Shown: positions 35,735 to 45,846 of the stretch, piece by piece | Layout: each line of letters opens with the position of its first letter | Position numbering within the stretch: position 1 is the stretch's first letter | Assembly (NCBI GenBank): GCA_019915015.1 | Contig: JAHBBC010000012.1 | Location: forward strand, 1,426,001-1,490,000 | From: Auriscalpium vulgare | Taxonomy: Eukaryota > Basidiomycota > Agaricomycetes > Russulales > Auriscalpiaceae | Length of the DNA stretch: 64,000 nucleotides | Direction of reading: 5' to 3' | Program-made: the position numbers and the translations under genes | Notes under the pieces: generated by a model | The model's database searches: none | Told to the model about the DNA's origin: nothing | The model's input: only the letters and a program-made list of their open reading frames with translations

Positions 35735-36390
35735 GAGCTCACGGAAGCGATGCATGACATCGCACGGCGATGTGGGAAACACCAGAACATGTACATCAGT
35801 GATCACGGCGCGTCGTCCTCTGGGGCCCGTGCCGAGCGCTGAGACGTATGAGGGTTTGAATCAGAGTCAGCGTGCCTACGGCACATGCCGGACGGCGTTC
35901 TCTGATTCGAAATAAAGGAGTCAAATTTCAAACGGTAATGGCATTGACGACAGTAAACAGGATACGGGGTCGACAGGTGCTCGATATGCAGGCCGCATTG
36001 CTGCCGCAACTGGGTTGAGCAGACGTATCGAGATAGCGTACGTAGCCAGTGTATGGACACTGCACCAACAGAGCGACGGCTTGGGATTTGAGACCTTTTG
36101 AGACCTGCGGTATGCATTAGCAACCGCGATGCCCACGCAAATACGACACGACGTACCGTTATCGTTCGCCCAACATTCAATCTCGCCACCCGTCCTCTCC
36201 GCCCTCCATCCGACGCCGAACGCGTCGTGTGGGCCCCTGTCACGCCCGTGGGACATCCGGCGTGCATATAATCTTTGTTTGGAGAGGGAAACTAAGGGAA
36301 GGGTTATGCAGAGGATCATGATGGACGATGAGGTGTAGCGGGAAGGGAAGGGCGCCGCCGGAGGATGCCGGACGCGCGTCGGCGTTCTAG

Positions 36391-36937
36391 GACGCGGGAC
36401 ACAGCACTGACACAGCTTCCTTTCGCCTTGTCTCGTGCAATCTCTCTGCACTGTTCAATTCAGTTTGCCACAATCGAACGCCGACGAACCCTTGAGTGTA
36501 TCTAAGTTTGTTGGTATCGGATATGACATTGACACAAGGTGTACAAGGTTAGCAATGCGATAGAGACGTACTGCTGGCGGCCTCCTCTGAAGAACTAGAG
36601 ACAACCAGAAGGGAAGTATTCGTCGTAACCTCACGCTGCTACTAGCTTGTGATTATTTTAAAATTTCACAAGGCGAGCGGACGCTGCTCCGAGCCAGAGG
36701 ATGCTGAGGTGCCGAAAAAGTTTTTACGTGCGACGGGACAGTGGCTCGGGAATACCGTTAGGCGCAGGGCGCGAGGCGGACGATAAGGAGGGCGATCTAC
36801 TCGGTGAATGGCTCGGTGAACGCGACGGTATCACAATGAGCAGCCTGCCTCCGTTTCGCTACTTTTTGACTGTGGGCCCCTCTCTCCACCCGCGCCGACG
36901 TGCCCCTCGTTGGTGAGCCGCTCCTCGCCTCCAGTTG
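36391..36937. other. Intergenic, glycine dehydrogenase upstream region
   Basis: This is the upstream region of the P-protein gene, beginning at the edge of the F-box duplication. No TATA element or other gene is evident. Confidence 0.4.
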
Positions 36938-39900
36938 ATGCCGCCTCTTCGTTTTCCGTCCGCGTCGCCCGCCGGACGCCTCGTACTCCAACATGGCCCA
37001 CCGCGTTACGTGCGCACCCCGTTCGTCGTAGCGCAGCGCGGGCTCGCGACGGCCAAGCCGCCCTCGTCGCTGTTCGCGCCGCTCGACACATTTCCCGACC
37101 GACACATTGGCCCTGACAATGCGGAGGCTGCGTATATGCTGTCGAAGCTGGGGTACGACTCTATGGACGCGTTCGTGGACCAGGCTGTGCCGCCGAAAGT
37201 CAGAGTCGCGTCGAACGCCATCACGGATGAGGAGATCAAGCCGTTGAGCGAGGACGAACTTTTACATCGGGCGAAGGATTTGGGTCGCGCTAACAAGCCG
37301 TTCAAGAGTTACATCGGGATGGGATATCATAATGCGGTGGTTCCTCCGGTCATTTTGCGGAATGTGAGTGATTGCTTCGCCCAACCCCGATAGCGCGCTC
37401 ATGGAGATCACACAAGGTCATGGAAAATCCCGCTTGGTACACGCAATATACGCCCTACCAAGCCGAGATTGCCCAGGGTGCGTAGTTGGTCTGGCTTGCG
37501 TTTGGCGCGTATTGACATTGGCTTGTGATCCCTAGGGCGCTTGGAATCTCTGGTGAATTTCCAGACGATGATCATGTCTTTGACGGCCATGGACATCGCA
37601 AACTCGTCGCTCCTGGACGAGGCGACGGCTGCAGCGGAAGGCATGGTCATGGCCTTCGCCTCTACTGCCCAGAAAAAGAAGACCTTCTTCGTCGACGATG
37701 GCGTACTCCCGCAGACGCTCGCTGTCCTGCGCACGCGCGCGAAGGGATTCGGTATCCGTCTGGTCATTGGCGACGCCTCCTCCGCTTTGAGCGACGAGGC
37801 ACTGCGGTCCGATTTGTGCGGAGTGCTTCTGCAATATCCCGATGTCAATGGCCAGATCAGTGACTTCGCTGAGCTAGCCAAGTCCGTGCATTCCGCCGGT
37901 GCTCTCGTGGTGGTGGCTACCGACCTGCTCGCGCTCACTATGCTGAAGCCTCCGGGTGAATGGGGAGCGGACATCGTCCTTGGGAACTCAGCACGGTTTG
38001 GCGTTCCTGCAGGCTATGGCGGACCCCATGGTGCTTTCTTTGCGGTGACTGAGAAGCTGAAGAGGAAAATGCCTGGTCGGCTCATTGGGCGGAGTCGGGA
38101 CGTTACTGGCAAACCTGCGTATCGCTTGGCGCTCCAGAGTGAGTGCATATTGTGATCCACCTCAGCACGACCACTGATGCGTATCTCAAGCTCGCGAGCA
38201 GCACATTCGCCGCGAGAAGGCCACGAGCAACATTTGCACGAGTCAGGCCCTGCTTGCGAATATGGCCGCCATGTATACGGTGTATCACGGCCCGAACGGT
38301 CTCAAGCGCATCGCAACCAAGGTCCACGGTCTCACCCAACTTCTCAAGACGATCGTCGAGGGCTACGGCTTCAAGGTGACAAATGGCCAGTTCTTCGATA
38401 CGCTTACTTTGGACGTCACTGGCGCTGTGTCTTCTGCTGACGCGCTTCACGCATCTGCCGTGGCATCTGGGGTCAACCTGCGCATCGTGGACGACAAGCA
38501 CGTCGGAGTTACTCTCGATGAAAGTGTTGGCCCGGTCGACTTCTTGCGCCTCGCAAACGTATTTTCGTCGGCTGTCAAGGCACCCGCAGTGACTCTCGAC
38601 AATGCGCCTGTCTCGCACCTCACGCCAGGTGTGTCGGAGGGTCTGACCCGGACCTCGGATTTCCTCCACCATCCTGTCTTCAACCGGCACCATTCGGAAA
38701 CGGAAATGCTCCGCTACATCCATCATCTTCAGTCGAAAGACTTGTCTCTCGTGCACTCCATGACGCCGCTCGGCAGCTGCACGATGAAGCTCAACAGCAC
38801 AAGCAGCATGATCCCGCTAACGTGGCCTGAGTTCGGTTCGGTACATCCTTTCGCCCCCGCCGACCAGGTCAAAGGTTACGCGGAGATTATCGCGGTAAGC
38901 TCAGCAGCCGCATGACAAACCAATATTGCTTTGCTCACTTCGCCTTCTAGGAACTGGAATCCGACCTCAACAAGATCACCGGATTTCATGCATGCTCTCT
39001 GCAACCGAATTCGGGTGCGGCTGGGGAATACGCTGGTCTCAGTGTCATCCGCGCGTATCACGAGTCTCGGGGAGAACAGCATCGCGATGTTTGCTTGATT
39101 CCGCTCAGCGCTCATGGCACGAACCCTGCTGTAAGTGTGTTGGTCCATCTGATGCAGCTCCTTGGACTCATTTTGCATGTAGTCGGCTGTTATGGCAGGC
39201 TTGAAGGTTGTCCCGGTGAAGAGCTTGCAAGACGGTAGCCTTGACCTCGCAGATCTGAAGGAAAAGGCAGAGAAGCACAAAGACCGCCTTGCTTCATTCA
39301 TGGTTCGTGCAATTACGCGTGCCTATCGTTGTTTTTGGAATCTCATATAAAGACAGATCACGTACCCCTCGACGTTTGGTGTCTTCGAAGACGGTATCTC
39401 AGATGCATGCAAAATCATCCACGATAACGGCGGCCAAGTCTACATGGACGGCGCTAACCTCAACGCTCAAATCAGCCTGACCAATCCTGCGATCTGTGGA
39501 GCCGACGTGTGCCATATGAACCTCCACAAGACTTTTGCTATGTACGTCCTTCATCTGTCCCATGAAGGTCGTGTGTGCTGACATATTTACCTAGTCCGCA
39601 CGGCGGAGGCGGGCCTGGCATGGGGTATGTGCCTTAGTGATCTCTATTCAGTCAGTCTTACTGACACGCACCTCAGCCCTATCTGTGTCGCTGAGCATCT
39701 CGCCCCCTTCCTTCCTACGCACCCCGTCGTTGCCACGGGCGGTGAGAAGGGTATCGATGCCGTCGCGGCAGCACCTTGGGGAAGCGCTTCCATCCTCCTC
39801 ATCTCTTGGGCGTATATCAAGATGCTCGGCGGTCAAGGACTTGCGGATTCGTCGAAGATCGCGCTGCTCAGCGCCAACTACATGGCGCATCGGCTTTCCG

Positions 39901-40626
39901 GCCACTACAGCCTGCGGTACAACAATGCCAATGGTCGCGTCGCGCACGAACTGCTGATCGACTTTGCGGAGTTCGACAAGAGCGCGGGCTTGAAGGTCAC
40001 GGATTTCGCGAAGCGTCTTCAAGTGAGCCATCTGCAATTTTTGTCTTATTTATTCTTATTGGATGCTGTCTAGGATTATGGCTTCCACCCTCCAACTGTG
40101 TCTTGGCCCATTTCAACGTGCATGCTGATCGAGCCCACGGAATCAGAATCTCTGGAGGAAGTCGACAGGTTCTGCGACGCCATGATCAAAATCCGCGAGG
40201 AAGCCGATGAGATCATTGCTGGCAAGCAGCCTCGGGATAACAATGTCCTCAAAAACGCCCCACACCCCATGGCTGCAATCGCTCTGTCCGAGGAAGAGTG
40301 GAAACGGTCAGTCATGAATAAATCACTGTCGACCACGTTCTTCCATGCTCAATGTCCTGTTCAGCCCATACTCGCGCCAAAAGGCAGCATACCCTGCGCC
40401 ATGGCTTCACGAAAAGAAGTTCTGGCCAACTGTCTCTCGCGTTGACGATGGTATGCTTAGTTCTTCGTGCTCACGTGGGCTTGACTGACTGAATGCTCCC
40501 CTGCAGCCTACGGTGACCTGAACCTAATTGTAAGCATCGCCGATAAATCTCCGCTCGGCATGAGCTCACTTCTTTCCACAGTGCGACTGCCCTTCAGTGG
40601 AGGAGACCGCCCATGATTACGCCTAA
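36938..40626 (+). CDS. GCV2: Glycine dehydrogenase (decarboxylating), glycine cleavage P-protein
   Basis: This is the P-protein of the mitochondrial glycine cleavage system. It decarboxylates glycine with pyridoxal phosphate and passes the aminomethyl group to the lipoyl H-protein. The start is ATG 36938, opening an Arg/Ser-rich mitochondrial presequence, followed by [10 protein letters not shown], the usual N-terminal landmark. Later landmarks are [44 protein letters not shown] and [12 protein letters not shown]. The PLP site is HMNLHKTF, with Lys at about 39,530, then [10 protein letters not shown]. The C-terminus is [13 protein letters not shown] with TAA at 40624-40626. About ten short introns interrupt it. 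Length and motif order match the complete family. The gene is a frequent neighbour of the mating-type A locus in mushrooms. Confidence 0.95.
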
Positions 40627-41093
40627 TGAGACGAGACGGACCATAGACATTCAACATTACGCCAGGGCTACTCCTCTAGACGGGCTCGCCCAGCCTGACC
40701 GCATTGTTCAACCAACCAGGCATCACTAATTCATCGCACTTACCGGACGTTCTTGGGACACCTCATCATATTTGCTTTCTATCATACTGCTGCATGTTCT
40801 CTTGTCTGCCTACCTCATTGCTCAACCAAGTAGGCAACCAACTCTTGTACTCAGCTTCTCGTTTAGGGTATTCGTGAATTCTACTGTGTACAGTGCAGCG
40901 CAGCTTCATCTCCGCCGCCGATGCTGTTATGTTAACAGCGGCCGAGTTACGACTAGAATCGGAACGATGGGTCCCGGTAAGATCAGCGGAACTATTGTAA
41001 CGTGTCTGCGGGATTGGTAAGATATATGATTTGATACATTTTTGTACAACAGCATTATCACTCGTACAGTCTAGTCCACATTGTGTCGCGAAA
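40627..41093. other. Convergent 3' intergenic region
   Basis: This lies between the stop codons of the glycine dehydrogenase and MARVEL-like genes. No gene is seen. Confidence 0.5.
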
Positions 41094-42173
41094 CTACGCA
41101 TAATTCGAAGGCACCTGTTGCACCCTCGGCTGGCCCCTCGATCCCGGCTGGATGACGATATTATGCCCTGGCATCTGCTGCACGACGTTCGAACCATACG
41201 ACTCGGACGCAGGCATCCCGTGCGGGTGCCGCGTGTAGCGGTCGGACGGCTCGTACGCCCCAGGGAAGCCCGGCGCCTGTTCAAACCAGGGCAGCTCGTT
41301 GATGTCCTCGCGCCAGATTTCGGGGCGCCCGAAGACGACGCCACGGTTGGCCAAGTGGATGGTGATGAAGAAGCAAAAGAGCACTGTTACGAGGGAACGA
41401 TGTAAGACAAATGGGACTGGGTATGAACAGAGGGAGGACGTACGTATAATGAATGCTGCCCATGAGAAGGCTTCAATTACTTTGATGAGGTCGCAGTAAG
41501 ATCGTGACGAGACTGGAGAAAGCGACGTCAGACATGTTGGGATAGGAGAAGTGGATTGGTAGACGTACTCGAGCCCTTTATCGTCGGCGTACGTTGACCG
41601 GCTAAGGCGTCACATTGGGTGGAGCCTATCATATCTCTGTAGTTGCCTATGAGCTGTTGGATCTGACACAAAAGAGGACAGGCGTACGATGTCCAAGCTG
41701 CGAGGGCTGAACAGTGCATTAGCACGTGGAAAGAATAAACCGGAGAACAAACTCACTCAGCCAAAGGATATCTGTTATGAAGAGAAAGAACACTTCCCCG
41801 CGAGGGGTCCCATTAATATGCCTACAAGTTGCCTGGTCATTCACCTGCGAGTTCTGAGACAGATCGACAACGTACATGATGATGACTATGAAAATTGTCC
41901 ACGAAGGTGGTATCAGCGACATAATCGTGTAGTCATCTAGGGTAGGCGTTGGTCCAACAAAGGTCACGGCGGGTGCAGAGCAGGTACGCACGGTGGTATC
42001 GGGGCAAGAACACGCTTGCAAGGTATGCTGATATCCCAAGCACAGTGGCTGCCATCAGCACAATGGCGACTAGGAAAATTCAAGTCCGTTCCGGTCAGAG
42101 CGCGTGTGCGGAGGACGGAACGGGAAGACGTACTGTGAGTGTAATTTCTCATGTCCCTGAAGAGCAAAGTCAT
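41094..42173 (-). CDS. Four-helix MARVEL-like membrane protein
   Basis: This small integral membrane protein was rebuilt from about six exons: ATG at 42173 (MTLLFRDMRN) and stop TAG at 41094-41096. Phase-consistent joins give four hydrophobic helices: AIVLMAATVLGISAYLASV, a segment with PPSWTIFIVIIM, EVFFLFITDILWLTLAAW and VIEAFSWAAFIILFCFF. A proline- and glutamine-rich cytoplasmic tail follows (GRPEIWREDI to the C-terminus). Helix order, the polar residue after helix 2 and the WL pair in helix 3 resemble fungal MARVEL-domain proteins of the plasma membrane. One intron (GTACGT...TTGTAG, about 54 bp) is an open multiple of three, so retention would insert 18 residues. Function is unknown. Confidence 0.65.
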
Positions 42174-42270
42174 CTTGATCTCGGTAGCACTAAGGTATGA
42201 TAATCAAGGTGGGCGTCGGGTCGTGAAGATCGTCAGAAGGCGGACGGAGGGTGCAGAGTGGGGCAACGTT

Positions 42271-42280
42271 TGCTTATAAG
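42271..42280 (-). promoter_or_regulatory. Putative TATA box of the MARVEL-like gene
   Basis: CTTATAAGCA on the minus strand lies about 100 bp above the ATG at 42173. It rests on motif and spacing only. Confidence 0.35.
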
Positions 42281-42803
42281 AGCGCGAGCTCCTTGATACC
42301 GCATGTTTCTATCGACCGCGAATTTCGTCATAGGCGACCTGAGGAACGAAGATGCGAGTCGCAGGCGAACGGTGGAGGCATCGCATGACGCCGCTCCAAA
42401 CTTCCAGGCACCGGCCAGCGTCGGCAGTTCGGGACCGGACTGCTGTACTGGAGTACTTGCAGTCCCTGTGTCAAGCTTCCACTCCAGTCAGACGCGAACT
42501 CGAGCCTGAGGTTGCGCGCGTCGGTGAGCGCAGGACAAACGGTCTTGGAGATCTCAACACCAGGGCGCTGCCGACCGACACAACCAACTGCAGTAGACTG
42601 AGAGTCAACATTAAGGAATGGATCGTAGACAAAACTACACTTTTGTGTCATCCACACCGTCACACCCATCGGCAAGAGCGGCGAAGACGCCGACCGGCCA
42701 GCGTCTTGCCTCCTCCCATGATCCGTAGCCGCTCTGACTTCTCGTACACCATGGGGCCCATCCGATCACCATAGCCATAAAGCGCCCGTGTTAAAGAGAG
42801 GGC
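42281..42803. other. Intergenic between the MARVEL-like gene and SEC61 gamma
   Basis: This lies upstream of the MARVEL-like gene and downstream of SEC61 gamma. Open frames on both strands here have no recognisable domain. Confidence 0.4.
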
Positions 42804-43231
42804 CTATGCACCTCCGCTGCAGGATAATCAGGAGCTGGAGACTCGGCGGAGTGGAAGAGAAAGACGTACACAAGGATATTGTTACTGCGAAGGCGAGCAT
42901 TAAGTAATGCACACATGCAGAGCAGACACGTCACTTACATGGGGATGTGAATCAGCTTGACGAAATAACCAATGAAACCCATGACAGCGAAGCCAATGGC
43001 GACCGCCTTGCAGAGACCGGCGAATTCTGGCGACAGTCTCAGCTCACGACAAAACGGAGTTCAAAGGTTGAGTACCTTTCTGTGATGGTTTTGTGCACCG
43101 GACGAGGAACTGGGTTTGTGGGGACCGATGTAAGCAGCGCAGGTCGGGAACAGCAAGCAGTGACATACCTGGTTTCCGTCACGGATGTAGTTCTTGGGGA
43201 TCTCCAAAACCTCCTGGAGTTTGTCGGACAT
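42804..43231 (-). CDS. SSS1: SEC61 gamma subunit of the ER translocon
   Basis: This is the small tail-anchored subunit of the Sec61 protein-conducting channel in the ER membrane. Five exons join in phase: 43231-43169, 43109-43076, 43026-42939, 42884-42870 and 42816-42804. Together they make 213 bases, or 70 residues plus TAG. The protein runs [16 protein letters not shown]..., then [13 protein letters not shown], a single membrane helix ([20 protein letters not shown]) and the conserved end INNILVGGA. Length and ends match the family exactly. The last two coding exons are only 15 and 13 bases, so gene finders stopping at the in-frame TAA at 42935 would lose the conserved tail. It is divergent from the PPR gene with 286 bp between starts. 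Confidence 0.95.
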
Positions 43232-43517
43232 GGCGCGCGGTAAAAGAAAGAGTGTAGACGGGGTGACGGTGGGCTGCTGTTGGTGATGTGTAAAGTGTTG
43301 ACGTGGAGAGCAGGTCAGGTCACGACGTCTGCACAAGCTTTCCCACGGCCTCGACAGCGCGACGCGTGCCAAAAGTCAGTCAGCTCGGTCGACACCTATC
43401 TATCCACAACTTTCTGCGGCAGGAGTGCACAGACGTGAGGGATTAATCGTCCGGTGAGCTCACCAAATTGTTTTTCCGGGTCGTCCCTAATTTCAACCCT
43501 CAAGCCCTCGCGCCCGC

Positions 43518-45770
43518 ATGAGGACGTTCGGAAGGTTCAAGCACATCCCCCGGCGGCGCACACAACCCACTCTCTCTGTCCTCCATTCTTGGAAATGGGC
43601 TCAGGAAACCCCTGACGTCCTGCCTCTGAGCTCCGGCCAGGTCTCGGACCGCGCTAAGCACTTCCAGCAGCAAATCTGGGACTCCAGCATCACTGGGGTG
43701 TCCATTGGCCTGCGCGCATCCTATCTGTCCTTATCCAATGCCGCCACCAATGGACGCTGGATGGAGATCGAGCAAGATGAGCAGAAGTTGCTCACTCGGT
43801 TGGACTTCCACGACGCGCTTTACAATCTGGCGTCCTCTGGGGAATCTGTCGACATGCTCTTCATTGAGCAGATCATGTCCGACATGCAGCGCGTTTTCGG
43901 ACTCCCTGTCACACTCGAGACGCACACCTCGATCATCCGCGGCCTACTGAGAGGCAAGGACACGGGGGCCATCAGACGGTGGATCGTCGCGATGGAGAAA
44001 ATGCAGGGAAGTATCCGACCCTCTTTGGACCAGTGGCATATACTTTTCGAGCATTGCGTGTCGCATCGCACTATCGCGGATATGTGGGCTGCTCTCCGCT
44101 ATTTGAGAGCCTCTGGTTGTCTCCCTTCCAATGCGACATACAAGCTCTTGGTTCGCAGACTCTTTAGGGAGCCACCCTCCGAACATCTCCCTTGGGCCTT
44201 GCGCATCATCCAGCAGACTATTCTTGCCCGCTCGCCTTTCGATGACGCCTTATTGACCATGATGGTAGAAGGATTCACGAGCCAGGGACGGCATCAAGAC
44301 GCGGCGGACGTGGAGAGCGCATACCGGAATCGCACACTCAGGACCAAATCCGCCATCTGGAGGGTCGATCGAGAGTGGAACAAGCAGATCAAGGAGGCTT
44401 TTCAACACGAGGGCAAGGTCGCTGCCCTGCAGCTTTATGAGTCTCTCCGAAGTCGAGGTCTTCAGGCGTCGGACACCACCCTCCTCGCTCTCCTCAGCCA
44501 CTCCGACAGAATTGAGGATCTCATTTCGGTCGAGGAACATATGGGCATCCGAGCTGGGCCATATGTGTGGTTGGCCTTGATCAACAACGCCGCGACGGCC
44601 CGGAAGCCCTGGGTGGCCCTGACGTTGTACGACGAAGCCAAGGCGGCGGGGATCGACGTGACTTTACTGGCGGAGCCAGTCGTGCGAACCCTGTGCACGA
44701 ACTCTATCCGCGCCCCGGACGAGGCGACTGTCGACCGCGCTCTGCAAATTTACCGCGACTTCTACGCAGGAGAGATTCCAAAGCACTGGGCCACGAAAAC
44801 GACCACCCACGTCTCCCTCTATCAGACTCTCCTTCGGACCCTAGCCTCAAACCGGAACCGCGACAAGTACTTCCCCGTGATCATAGAGCTGCTGGCAGAT
44901 ATGCGGGAGCGCAAGGTCCTTCAGGACGCCACGATGACCGCGTCGACAGCCGTCCTGCTCTTGCGCGGCTCTGCCAGTGTCCAGGAAGCCCAGCGAATAT
45001 ACGCTGCGATCCGCAGTCACGACCACGCGCCCCTCGATGGACCAGGCTATCTCGCCGTGCTCGCGGCCCTCAGCGAGCAACTAGCAGACGAAATCACCCC
45101 TCTCCTACACGAGTACTTCCGCATCGCGAGGCACATGCGGGAAGCAGGGCATCCCATGTCGCCAGACGTGTACACACACATCTTCCGGCAGATCACGAGG
45201 CTCGCCATTCACACCCCCTCATCTGCACCCGACTACATCCCGCGCCTGCAGCAATTGCTCACGACCCTGCGCCATGCGCACCACCTCCTCACGATCGACG
45301 CTTCCGTGACGCCGGACACGCCGTGCTGGAACCACCTCATCGAGGCGTACCAGCGATCCGGCAGCTTCAAGGACGCGACGCGCGTGTGGGACTCGCTGTA
45401 TCTGTCAGGCAGGGTGGACAGCAGCAGCTTCAACGTCATCTTCGCCGCGTGCGCGCGGGCTGGCGCGGTGCATGCTGCCAAGGAAGTGCACCGGAAGCTC
45501 CGCGCGGACGGGTATCAGCTCACGCAGGAGAACTGGCACACCTGGCTGCAGTGCCTGTGCCATCTGGGCGAGCTGGACGAGGCCACGCGGCAGCTCTGCG
45601 TCGAGATGCCATCCGGGCGGGACAACGTCCGGCCTGACGTGAACAGCGCGCGGATCGTGATCGGTTCTACTCAGAAACAGCAGACGGTCGAGGAGATGCG
45701 GAAACGCATCCAGCGCTACCTCCCCGCCCTGTGGGACCGACTCCCACCCGAACTCGCTGGTACTGACTAG
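43518..45770 (+). CDS. Pentatricopeptide-repeat protein, probably mitochondrial
   Basis: This is a single-exon frame of 750 residues, in contrast to the intron-rich neighbours. The N-terminus is basic and lacks acidic residues at first (MRTFGRFKHIPRRR), as in mitochondrial presequences. The body is helical throughout, with about 35-residue pairs of helices. The clearest PPR units are near the C-terminus, around residues 600-690: SSFNVIFAACARAG...AKEVHRKLRADG, then NWHTWLQCLCHLGELDEA. Others are around TLYDEAKAAGID. PPR proteins bind organellar RNA for processing or translation, and the target here is unknown. It converges on COG1, with stops only 76 bp apart. Confidence 0.8.
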   Translation: MRTFGRFKHIPRRRTQPTLSVLHSWKWAQETPDVLPLSSGQVSDRAKHFQQQIWDSSITGVSIGLRASYLSLSNAATNGRWMEIEQDEQKLLTRLDFHDALYNLASSGESVDMLFIEQIMSDMQRVFGLPVTLETHTSIIRGLLRGKDTGAIRRWIVAMEKMQGSIRPSLDQWHILFEHCVSHRTIADMWAALRYLRASGCLPSNATYKLLVRRLFREPPSEHLPWALRIIQQTILARSPFDDALLTMMVEGFTSQGRHQDAADVESAYRNRTLRTKSAIWRVDREWNKQIKEAFQHEGKVAALQLYESLRSRGLQASDTTLLALLSHSDRIEDLISVEEHMGIRAGPYVWLALINNAATARKPWVALTLYDEAKAAGIDVTLLAEPVVRTLCTNSIRAPDEATVDRALQIYRDFYAGEIPKHWATKTTTHVSLYQTLLRTLASNRNRDKYFPVIIELLADMRERKVLQDATMTASTAVLLLRGSASVQEAQRIYAAIRSHDHAPLDGPGYLAVLAALSEQLADEITPLLHEYFRIARHMREAGHPMSPDVYTHIFRQITRLAIHTPSSAPDYIPRLQQLLTTLRHAHHLLTIDASVTPDTPCWNHLIEAYQRSGSFKDATRVWDSLYLSGRVDSSSFNVIFAACARAGAVHAAKEVHRKLRADGYQLTQENWHTWLQCLCHLGELDEATRQLCVEMPSGRDNVRPDVNSARIVIGSTQKQQTVEEMRKRIQRYLPALWDRLPPELAGTD

Positions 45771-45846
45771 TGCCCGTCAGCGCGCCACACTACATCCTGT
45801 CAAATCGAGCGAGAAGGACGCGGAAATAGTATGCATTCGCAATAAG

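Larger units (their letters stand above)
31895..36390. repeat. 2.57 kb tandem duplication with two F-box-like genes
   Basis: Equivalent positions are offset by 2,553-2,567 bp: stops 31903 and 34470, ATGs 33023 and 35576, flank landmark 33799 and 36365. The duplication includes promoter, 5'-UTR intron and about 700 bp of upstream DNA. Confidence 0.85.

Noticed and set aside
44567..45637. A 356-codon alternative frame inside the PPR gene
   Set aside because: It is an Arg/Pro/Ala-rich shadow of the GC-rich PPR frame, with no domain.
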